Shown: positions 1 to 6,916 of the stretch, piece after piece
Position numbering within the stretch: position 1 is the stretch's first letter
Layout of the letters: the number at the start of each line of letters is the position of its first letter
From: UBA3700 sp963592135
Lineage (GTDB): Bacteria > Bacillota > Clostridia > Christensenellales > UBA3700
Assembly: GCA_963592135.1 (NCBI GenBank)
Contig: CAVAVP010000019.1
Location: 1-29,484 of the forward strand
Reading direction: 5' to 3'
DNA length: 29,484 nt
Translations under genes and position numbers: made by a program
The notes under the pieces: generated by a model
The model's database searches: none
What the model saw: only the letters and a program-made list of their open reading frames with translations
What the model was told of the DNA's origin: nothing

Positions 1-886
1 CATCTATCCAATAATTTCTTTCTCCTTCTATTAATTGAGAATATATCTCGCTATCTACAACCAAAAATGGCACCCCACCTTCCATAAAGGCTTCTTTTGC
101 TTCATCTATATCTGCATACATTTTATCTTTTGATGTATAGCTTAAGTTAATAAATTCCTTTTCTAAGTTTAGAATGTTATCAAAAGTTGATTTATATCCT
201 TCCTTTTCGCTATTTACTTCACTTACACTAAATGAGTATTTATTGTTATACAATTCATATAAGTATTGTGTGCCTAATAAATTAGAATATAATTCACCTT
301 TTACCCCTTGTATTGGTGTAATGTTGTTTTCTACTAGTATATTGCAAACATTTTTTAGTTCATTTATATTTGTTGGAATAGAACAATTATATTTTTTTAA
401 TAAATCCGTATTTACGACTATTCCTTTAGTATTAAATGCCATAGGAACGCCATAAACTTCCTTTTGACCGTTTCTCTTTTCTGTTATATTTTTATTAAGT
501 CCAACTAAAGATATTATCTCATCTAGATTTTCAGTATTTTCTGCTACAACACTTTTGTTGTCATATATATTTTCATTTATAAAAAATAAATCAATTTCTC
601 TATTATTTGAAAGCAATTGTTCAAGAGCTAAATCTTCATAATTATATGTTTTTCTATATACTATATTTACATTCTTATAAATTTTATTAAACTCTTTTAC
701 CACATACGATATAGCATCGAATTGATCATCTCCACCTCTTATATATAAATTAGCTTGAATTTCTTTGGATAATTTTGCCTCAAATATAGTCTCTTTTTTA
801 TCACAGGAAATAAAAACTATCATACTAGATAATAGAATAATTATTGTTATGATAATACTTATTTTTTTAACTATATTTGTAGACAT
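1..886 (-). CDS. ABC-type sugar-binding lipoprotein, family 1 (3' end outside window)
   Basis: This gene starts inside the window and runs off its left edge, so 295 codons are visible and the C-terminus is missing. The N-terminus is a lipoprotein signal: Lys7-Lys8, a long Ile/Leu stretch, then FISC with the candidate lipidated Cys28. The mature part reads as a family 1 extracellular solute-binding protein: VVKEFNKIYKNVNI near the start, then GVPMAFNTKGIVVNTDLLKK, and near the window edge an ADIDEAKEAFMEGGVPFLV stretch typical of sugar-binding proteins. It should sit outside the membrane and bind a sugar or oligosaccharide. The ATG is preceded by AAGGTGA with good spacing. Its first 16 bases overlap the end of the histidine kinase gene, so the two are almost certainly cotranscribed. 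It may deliver ligand to an ABC permease outside the window, or present ligand to the kinase. The family is fairly secure; the ligand is unknown. Confidence 0.85.
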   Translation of the reverse strand, partial: MSTNIVKKISIIITIIILLSSMIVFISCDKKETIFEAKLSKEIQANLYIRGGDDQFDAISYVVKEFNKIYKNVNIVYRKTYNYEDLALEQLLSNNREIDLFFINENIYDNKSVVAENTENLDEIISLVGLNKNITEKRNGQKEVYGVPMAFNTKGIVVNTDLLKKYNCSIPTNINELKNVCNILVENNITPIQGVKGELYSNLLGTQYLYELYNNKYSFSVSEVNSEKEGYKSTFDNILNLEKEFINLSYTSKDKMYADIDEAKEAFMEGGVPFLVVDSEIYSQLIEGERNYWID

Positions 887-3468
887 TTTTTAATCACCTT
901 TACTAGTTTATTTATATTAATAGGCTTTACTATATGGGCTGTAATTCCTGCTTCATATGCTTGCATTATGTTTTGTGAGAATGCATTTCTTGCCATTGCA
1001 ATTATTGGAAGAGAGTTAACATAATCTGTATCAATACCCCTGATAGCGTATGTAGTATCTACGCCATTCATAATAGGCATATAAACATCAAGTAGTACTA
1101 AATCATAATTGTGGTTATCCCTAACTTTCTTTAATGCTACAAGACCATTTTCAGCCCTCTCAACGGACATATTCATATCTACTAGCATGCTTGCGATAAT
1201 GTCATACTCTTCATCCACATAATCAGCAACTAAAACTCTAAGCCCATTTAAGATGGTCTTCGAGTCAATATCTGCATTTTGATTACTTTCTATTTTTCTT
1301 ATTTTTGATAAAAGTGTAGATGTAAATAATGGTTTCATTATAAAGCCATCTATTCCAGCCTTTTTACCCTCTTCTTCAACACTTGTTACATCGTATGCCG
1401 ACATAAGCAAAATCTTAACATCGTTTTTAACAATTTTTCTTATTTCTTTCGCAAGCTCGATTCCGCTAATATCTGGCATTTTGTAATCTAGTATTATATA
1501 TAGATATCTATCACCATCTGCCTTTGCTAGTTTTATCATATCAAGTGCTTGGTTTGCATTATTAGCAAAGTCTGCTCTAAACCCACAAGCTTCCATCATA
1601 GGTCTATATGAAGCTAAAACATCATTATCATCATCAACGATAAGAGCTCTTACATTATTAAGTGGGACTATCTCTGTATTTGTTGTCGCATTTTCAAGAT
1701 CCATCTCCACTACAAAAGTAGTTCCTACACCTATTTTTGATTTATAACTTATTTTACCGCCCATCATCTTTAGCAGTCTTTTTACTATAGCAAGACTTAA
1801 TGAAACTCCCCTATCTATACCTTTAACTTCACTAGGAAGTTCACTAAACGGTTCATAAATCTTGTCTTCAAGACCTTCTTCAATTCCATATCCATTATCT
1901 TTTATTTCAATTCTTAAATGAGAGTGTTTCTCATCTTTTCCTTTACCTTGAAGCATTGTTAGAGAAATATTTCCTTCCTCATAGGAATATCTTGTTGCAT
2001 TGGATAGAATAGTTGTAATAATTTGTGCAATTCTAGCTCTATCTGCATAGAAATACTCTTGTTCAAAATTATTTACACAAATTTCAAAATTAATAGCTTT
2101 TTCTTTAAGCAATGGCTGAACATAATCTACTACACTTTCAGTAAGCGCTGAAATTGAGAAATTAACTGGTGTTAATGTCAATGTATTAGATTCTATTCTA
2201 GATATATCTAATATTTTATTCATTGTATTTAAAATACTAGATGAAGCTTTCTTTATTTTTCCTAAAGATTGTTTTAACTGTTCTTTATTATCTATATTTA
2301 ATTTGGCCATATCACTTACTCCCATAATTGTAGAAACTGGTGTTCTTACTTCATGGGTTAAATAATTAACAAGTTCACTCTTTGCTTTATTAGACCTATC
2401 TGATGCCGTTTTTAATCTCTTTTGCAAAATATCAGTCATAATAAAATAAACTATATCCAAAACAACCATAAGAGCAAATACTCCAATAGCCACGAATAAA
2501 ATGGTTAAATCAGTAGAAATTCCACTTTTTAAATCTTTAAGCGTTATATAAGAAACAGCAATTAAATTTGAATCAGTATTTAATACTTTATAAACATAAT
2601 AGGTGCTCTCTCCTTTATTATTTAATTTTATAAAAGAACCTTTACCTATATTTTTCATCTGTTGTTTTAACTTCAACTCATTATTATATGAAAAATCTTC
2701 ATTATTAATTAAAATATATTCAAAAAAATCACTACCACCTATAGAAAATTCATCTAATGTATAAACGTAGTGACCGTCTTGATGTATTACTAAGGATTTT
2801 GCACCTGTTACCTGCAGTTTAAGAATTCCTGAATTATCTAAAATACTTTTTGCAAGACAAAAAACTATATAAACTGAATGCTTGGTCCCACCGTCATTAA
2901 CTACAGCCTCTGTATATAAAGCTATAGAATTTACACCGCTTATTGGTGCATTAAACATAGATGTTACATGATATCTTTCATTTTCTACACTATCTTCAAA
3001 AAGTCCTCTATAATCTTTATTTGCAAAATAATCAAACTTATATGTATTTTCCGGGTTCAGCCTACTTGAATATCCCGTATACCACTTATCTTTTATATCT
3101 TGATTCATTATCTCATTTGGAGCATAAATAATAGCAATAGAAGAATCTATATAATTTAAGTTGGAAATTTTTCTTATTTGTTCCCCTGCTTTTTCAATAT
3201 TATAGTTTCCATTTGTTATATCATCAGCAACAACTTGTATAAGCTCTTGTTTTCCCTGAAGATATGTATCTATTCTAGTAGATAAGGAATCCGTTACTAA
3301 TTCTATTTTTTCATATTGAGCTTCTAATTGATTTTTTTTTAAATAATTATTGTAAATAGCACCAACAATAGTTATAGCAATAATAATTACTACGTTAAAA
3401 GTAATAACTATTGTGCTAATCAGCTTACTGATTTCCATTGTTTTTTTAGTGTTAATTTCCCTAGCCAA
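871..3468 (-). CDS. hybrid sensor histidine kinase with two receiver domains
   Basis: An 865-residue membrane sensor kinase. It has a transmembrane segment (about residues 15-38), an extracytoplasmic sensor region of about 280 residues, and a second transmembrane segment (about 320-345). A HisKA domain follows with the H-box LTHEVRTP (phospho-acceptor His372), then an ATPase domain with N-box Asn490 and G1 box DNGYGIE (524-530). The G2 box is degenerate (RGVSLSLAI instead of GxGLGL). Receiver 1 (about 606-722) has VDDD, Asp661 in DYKMP, Ser690 and Lys712. Receiver 2 (about 742-862) has Asp794 in DVYMP and Lys848, but Ala826 where Thr or Ser is usual. There is no DNA-binding output domain, so it must signal through other proteins. 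The start is TTG: AAGGGG lies 8 bases upstream, and the next in-frame ATG (codon 11) has no ribosome-binding site. The cotranscribed sugar-binding lipoprotein suggests a role in sugar sensing. Confidence 0.93.
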   Translation of the reverse strand: MAREINTKKTMEISKLISTIVITFNVVIIIAITIVGAIYNNYLKKNQLEAQYEKIELVTDSLSTRIDTYLQGKQELIQVVADDITNGNYNIEKAGEQIRKISNLNYIDSSIAIIYAPNEIMNQDIKDKWYTGYSSRLNPENTYKFDYFANKDYRGLFEDSVENERYHVTSMFNAPISGVNSIALYTEAVVNDGGTKHSVYIVFCLAKSILDNSGILKLQVTGAKSLVIHQDGHYVYTLDEFSIGGSDFFEYILINNEDFSYNNELKLKQQMKNIGKGSFIKLNNKGESTYYVYKVLNTDSNLIAVSYITLKDLKSGISTDLTILFVAIGVFALMVVLDIVYFIMTDILQKRLKTASDRSNKAKSELVNYLTHEVRTPVSTIMGVSDMAKLNIDNKEQLKQSLGKIKKASSSILNTMNKILDISRIESNTLTLTPVNFSISALTESVVDYVQPLLKEKAINFEICVNNFEQEYFYADRARIAQIITTILSNATRYSYEEGNISLTMLQGKGKDEKHSHLRIEIKDNGYGIEEGLEDKIYEPFSELPSEVKGIDRGVSLSLAIVKRLLKMMGGKISYKSKIGVGTTFVVEMDLENATTNTEIVPLNNVRALIVDDDNDVLASYRPMMEACGFRADFANNANQALDMIKLAKADGDRYLYIILDYKMPDISGIELAKEIRKIVKNDVKILLMSAYDVTSVEEEGKKAGIDGFIMKPLFTSTLLSKIRKIESNQNADIDSKTILNGLRVLVADYVDEEYDIIASMLVDMNMSVERAENGLVALKKVRDNHNYDLVLLDVYMPIMNGVDTTYAIRGIDTDYVNSLPIIAMARNAFSQNIMQAYEAGITAHIVKPININKLVKVIKKCLQI

Positions 3469-3490
3469 AAATAATGCCCCTTATATAAAT

Positions 3491-3520
3491 ATTATAGTAT
3501 TACGCGCATATTTAAGACAA
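3491..3520 (-). promoter_or_regulatory. candidate promoter of the histidine kinase operon
   Basis: On the minus strand there is a TTGTCT -35 (3515-3520), an 18-base spacer and a perfect TATAAT -10 (3491-3496), ending 22 bases before the TTG start codon of the kinase. The position and match to the housekeeping sigma consensus are good. It is divergent from the pyr promoter. Confidence 0.6.
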
Positions 3521-3535
3521 GACTCAATTTTTTAA

Positions 3536-3551
3536 ATTTTATCGATAAAAT
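3536..3551. promoter_or_regulatory. perfect 16-bp palindrome, possible operator
   Basis: ATTTTATC followed directly by GATAAAAT forms a perfect dyad centred on ATCGAT. It lies between the divergent kinase and pyr promoters, just upstream of the kinase -35. A dyad of this size suits a dimeric repressor or activator, but in such AT-rich DNA chance is possible. Confidence 0.35.
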
Positions 3552-3608
3552 ATGACTGAAATTTACTTTTTCAATTAAAGCTTTTCTTGTTTTTTTTCAA
3601 AAAGTTAG

Positions 3609-3637
3609 TTGTGTAAGTAAGTCCATTATGGTAATAT
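3609..3637 (+). promoter_or_regulatory. pyr operon promoter
   Basis: TTGTGT (3609-3614), a 17-base spacer and TAATAT (3632-3637), with a TG one base before the -10 (3629-3630, extended -10). Transcription would begin near 3644, just before the PyrR-type leader. Spacing and position agree with the attenuator, which must be transcribed. Confidence 0.7.
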
Positions 3638-3650
3638 ATAGGAGATAAAA

Positions 3651-3714
3651 CTTTAAGATAGTCCAGAGAGGCTACAAGAAACCAATATAATTGTGTTAAT
3701 ATAGTTTTCTAGTC
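3651..3714 (+). promoter_or_regulatory. PyrR-binding loop and antiterminator in the pyr leader
   Basis: The segment AGTCCAGAGAGGCT at 3660-3673 matches the known PyrR RNA-binding loop consensus (ARUCCNGNGAGGYU). It sits on a stem in which TAG pairs with CTA and CTT (3651-3653) with AAG (3676-3678). The alternative fold also fits: GGCTA (3670-3674) can pair with TAGTC (3710-3714), and GAAAC (3678-3682) with GTTTTC (3704-3709). That fold would break the terminator. This is the three-way switch known from Bacillus pyr leaders: UMP-bound PyrR holds the loop, the antiterminator cannot form, and transcription stops. No pyrR gene is present in the window, so PyrR must be encoded elsewhere. Confidence 0.85.
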
Positions 3715-3739
3715 TTTTTGGAGCGGAAAACTATTTTTT
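3701..3739 (+). terminator. pyr operon leader terminator (attenuator)
   Basis: ATAGTTTTC (3701-3709) pairs perfectly with GAAAACTAT (3726-3734) across a 16-base loop, followed by a run of T to 3739. It lies only 15 bases upstream of pyrB and competes with the antiterminator in the same leader, so it is regulated and not an end-of-operon stop. Confidence 0.85.
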
Positions 3740-3754
3740 ATTAGAGGTAATATT

Positions 3755-4627
3755 ATGCGAGGTTTATTAACATTAAAAGATCTTTCAACAGACAAAATCA
3801 TTGAACTTATTAAGTATGCCGAAAAATTAAAAAAAGGATTTAGAATTTCTTATCCAGACAAGAAAATTGCTACCCTATTTTTTGAAAATTCTACAAGAAC
3901 ACAATATTCTTTCCAAGTTGCAATGATGAATCTTGGTATTAAAGTTGTAGATTTTGATACTCAATTATCCAGCATAGCAAAAGGCGAATCTCTATATGAC
4001 ACAGTTAGAACCTTTGAAGCTCTTGGTGTTGATGGCGTAGTTATAAGACACCCTAAAGATCAATATTATAAAGAACTTGAAAATATAAAAATACCTATTT
4101 TCAACGGTGGGGACGGAAAGTCAGATCACCCTACTCAATCTCTACTTGATTTAATGACTATTCATGAAGAGTTTGGGAAATTTGAAGGACTTAAAGTCTG
4201 TATGGTAGGAGATATATCTCACTCAAGAGTGGCTCACACAAATATTGAAATCATGAATAGACTTGGCATGGATGTATATATATCAGGCCCTGAAGAGTTT
4301 AACGATAACTCAGCAAAATATATTTCTCTTGATGAAGCAGTTACGTCTATGGATGTTATTATGCTTCTTCGGGTTCAATTTGAAAGACATCAAGAAAGAA
4401 TGAAAATTAGCGTCGAAGAATACCATAAAAAATATGGCATGACAAAAGAAAGAATGCTAAGCATGAAAGATACTGCAATTATCATGCACCCTGCTCCAAT
4501 CAATAGAGGTGTTGAAATTGCTGATGAAGTGGCAGAATGCAGCAAGAGTAGAATATATAAACAAATGACAAATGGTGTATATATTCGTATGGCAGCAATC
4601 TCAGATGCATTGGATGGTAATTTATAA
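3755..4627 (+). CDS. pyrB: aspartate carbamoyltransferase, catalytic chain
   Basis: Joins carbamoyl phosphate to aspartate, the committed step of pyrimidine synthesis in the cytoplasm. Visible family motifs are the carbamoyl phosphate loop ENSTRTQYSF (about residues 45-55), the AKGESLYDT segment, GGDGKSDHPTQSLLD in the middle, MVGDISHSRVAHT, and HPAPINRGVEI near the C-terminus. At 290 residues it is slightly shorter than the usual 300-310. AGAGG lies just upstream of the ATG. No regulatory pyrI chain follows, so control is probably at transcription through the PyrR leader. Its stop overlaps the pyrC start as TAATG. Confidence 0.97.
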   Translation: MRGLLTLKDLSTDKIIELIKYAEKLKKGFRISYPDKKIATLFFENSTRTQYSFQVAMMNLGIKVVDFDTQLSSIAKGESLYDTVRTFEALGVDGVVIRHPKDQYYKELENIKIPIFNGGDGKSDHPTQSLLDLMTIHEEFGKFEGLKVCMVGDISHSRVAHTNIEIMNRLGMDVYISGPEEFNDNSAKYISLDEAVTSMDVIMLLRVQFERHQERMKISVEEYHKKYGMTKERMLSMKDTAIIMHPAPINRGVEIADEVAECSKSRIYKQMTNGVYIRMAAISDALDGNL

Positions 4628-5829
4628 TGCTTTTAATTAAAAACGGAAAAATAATAGAAAATAATAAATTGGTAAAAAAAAATATACTTATATCCAACAA
4701 TTTAATTTCAAAGATAAGTGAAAATATTAATGAAAATTGTGATACAGTTGATGCAAGTGGATGTCTTGTAATGCCAGGAGCCGTAGATGTTCACGTTCAT
4801 TTAAGAGAACCAGGATTTGAGAAAAAAGAAACAATAAAAACAGGTACTTATTCTGCAGCTAAAGGCGGCATTACAACAATAATGCCAATGCCAAATCTCA
4901 ATCCATGTCCAGATAATTTAGAAAATTTACAGTATGAATTAAATCTTTTAAAGAAAGACAGCACTGTTAACGCTTATCCTTATGGAAGTGTATCTATTGG
5001 TGAAAACGATGAAGTTCTTTCAGATATTGAATCAATGAAAGATTATTTAACTGCAATCTCTGATGATGGAAAAGGCGTAAATAATATTTCTCTTTTAAGA
5101 AAAGCTATGATTCTTGCAAAAAAATATAATTTGGTTATTGCCTCACATGCAGAAGATTCTGTTGATGGTTATAAACCACAAGGTGAGTACGTAGCAGTAA
5201 GAAGAGAGATTGAACTTGCGAAGGAAATAGGTTGCAAATATCATTTTTGTCATATGTCAACAAAGGAATCCTTTGAAGCTATAAGAAAAGCACATAACGA
5301 GGGCTTTACAAATATAACTTGTGAGGTATCTCCTCATCATCTTATATTAAATGAGACAATGATAAAAGATGCCAATTGGAAAATGAATCCACCTCTTCGA
5401 AGTGAAGAAAATCGACAAGAAACAATTAAAGCTCTTATAGATGGAACTGCTTGCATGATAGCATCTGACCATGCCCCACATACCGCAGAGGAAAAATCTA
5501 GAGAATATAATAAGTGCCCTAATGGAATAATAGGACTTGAAACTATGATTCCTATTATCTATACATATTTTGTAAAAACTAATATAATTAGTTTAGACAA
5601 CTTCTTAAACTTATTAGTATATAATCCTTGCAAGGTATTTAACTTACCACTAAGAGATTTAAAAGAAGGCTCTATTGCAGATATTGCCATTCTCGATATA
5701 ACTAATGATAGAAAATATACAAAAGAAGAAATTGTATCAAAAGGAACAAACTCTCCATACATCGGAATGGAGTTTACTGGCTTCCCTATATGTACAATTT
5801 GTAATGGAAAAATAATATATAAAAAGTAG
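4627..5829 (+). CDS. pyrC: dihydroorotase, class I
   Basis: Closes carbamoyl-aspartate to dihydroorotate, the third step of the pathway. The zinc-binding amidohydrolase motifs are present in order: DVHVHLREPGFEKKETIKTG, the metal-bridging aspartate region ISDDGKG, SHAED, CHMST, CEVSPHHL and SDHAPHTAEEK. Its 400 residues are normal for the class I (PyrC/PyrX) type found in Firmicutes. The ATG overlaps the pyrB stop by one base, and carA follows after 7 bases. Confidence 0.97.
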   Translation: MLLIKNGKIIENNKLVKKNILISNNLISKISENINENCDTVDASGCLVMPGAVDVHVHLREPGFEKKETIKTGTYSAAKGGITTIMPMPNLNPCPDNLENLQYELNLLKKDSTVNAYPYGSVSIGENDEVLSDIESMKDYLTAISDDGKGVNNISLLRKAMILAKKYNLVIASHAEDSVDGYKPQGEYVAVRREIELAKEIGCKYHFCHMSTKESFEAIRKAHNEGFTNITCEVSPHHLILNETMIKDANWKMNPPLRSEENRQETIKALIDGTACMIASDHAPHTAEEKSREYNKCPNGIIGLETMIPIIYTYFVKTNIISLDNFLNLLVYNPCKVFNLPLRDLKEGSIADIAILDITNDRKYTKEEIVSKGTNSPYIGMEFTGFPICTICNGKIIYKK

Positions 5830-5836
5830 GTGTAAA

Positions 5837-6916
5837 ATGGAGAGAAAACTTGTACTTGAAAACGGTATGGAGTTTATTGGAACGGCATTTGGTTCTAAAA
5901 ATGAAACAATTGCAGAGCTTGTGTACAACACTGCTGTTGTAGGCTACCAAGAAACTTTATCTGACCCATCAAATTGTCATCAAATTATTTGTATGGCATA
6001 CCCCGTTATTGGAAATTATGGTCTAACAGACGAAGACTACGAATCACGTGGCATTACTGTATCTGGAATTATAGTAAGAGAATATAACGATGTCCCATCA
6101 AACTTTAGATACACCCATAGGCTTGGAGAGGTAATGGAAGAAGATGGAGTGCCTGGAATTGCAGATATTGACACAAGAGAAATTGTAAGATTAATTAGAG
6201 ATAATGGTACAATGCGTGCAATGATTTGTGATGTAGACAAGCCACTTGATGAGGCTTTAAAACAAATCAAGACATATGAAACTCCAAAGAACATGGTAGA
6301 TATTATTTCTACTAAAAAAGTTTGGTTATCTAGAACAACAAACCCATCATATAATGTAGTTTTACTTGATTGTGGAATAAAAAGAAGTCTAGTAAAAATG
6401 CTTAATAATGTTGGCGCTAACGTTATAGTTGTTCCATACAACTCTTCCCTTGAAGATATATTAAAACATAAGCCAACAGGACTATTTATATCAGATGGGC
6501 CTGGAACACCTTCTGAGATTACTTGTGTAATTGAACTTATAAAACAAATGAAAGGAAAATTACCAATACTAGGTGTTGGACTTGGTCAAGAAATTATTGC
6601 TCTTGCGTATGGCGCTAAATTATATAAACAGAAAGCTGGCCATAATGGCTGCAACCTACCTGTAAGAAACTTAAAGACAGGAAAAATTGAAATAACATCA
6701 CAAAATGATTTATATGCAGTTGATGTAGATTCACTAAAAGGAACAGACTTAACACTTACTCATATAAATGTTATAGATAATGTGCCAGAAGGAATAGAAG
6801 ATTTAGACAACTTTGTTATTGCAATACAGTATAACCCATCAGAGGACATAGATAATCCAGAATATGTCTTTAATAGATTTGCAGATTTAATGAAAAACTT
6901 TGGAGGTAAAAAATAA
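5837..6916 (+). CDS. carA: carbamoyl-phosphate synthase small subunit with lost glutaminase triad
   Basis: The small (amidotransferase) subunit normally splits glutamine and feeds ammonia to CarB. The N-terminal domain (about 1-150) is clearly CarA: GYQETLSDPSNCHQI, then YPVIGNYG and DIDTREIVRLIRDNGTM. A class I amidotransferase domain follows, with SDGPGTPSE and GHNGCNLPVRNL. The catalytic residues are gone. The nucleophile motif GICLGHQ is GVGLGQE (246-252), so Cys is Gly248. The QFHPEA motif is QYNPSE (331-336), so His is Asn333 and Glu is Ser335. SQNHGFAVD is SQNDLYAVD. I read these codons directly from the DNA. At 359 residues the frame is intact and the gene sits between pyrC and carB, so it is not a decayed pseudogene. 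It probably survives as a structural partner of an ammonia-using CarB. Confidence 0.93.
   Translation: MERKLVLENGMEFIGTAFGSKNETIAELVYNTAVVGYQETLSDPSNCHQIICMAYPVIGNYGLTDEDYESRGITVSGIIVREYNDVPSNFRYTHRLGEVMEEDGVPGIADIDTREIVRLIRDNGTMRAMICDVDKPLDEALKQIKTYETPKNMVDIISTKKVWLSRTTNPSYNVVLLDCGIKRSLVKMLNNVGANVIVVPYNSSLEDILKHKPTGLFISDGPGTPSEITCVIELIKQMKGKLPILGVGLGQEIIALAYGAKLYKQKAGHNGCNLPVRNLKTGKIEITSQNDLYAVDVDSLKGTDLTLTHINVIDNVPEGIEDLDNFVIAIQYNPSEDIDNPEYVFNRFADLMKNFGGKK

Noticed and set aside
174..455. Plus-strand open frame of 93 codons
   Set aside because: It is antisense to the sugar-binding lipoprotein gene, which has a lipobox, a ribosome-binding site and family motifs; the plus-strand product resembles nothing.
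6037..6441. Minus-strand open frame of 134 codons inside carA
   Set aside because: It is antisense to the well-conserved N-terminal half of CarA and has no motif.
5837..6916. Treating carA as a pseudogene or sequencing error
   Set aside because: The frame is intact at full length and three distant catalytic sites are changed by whole codons with flanking motifs kept, which a frameshift or random decay would not give.
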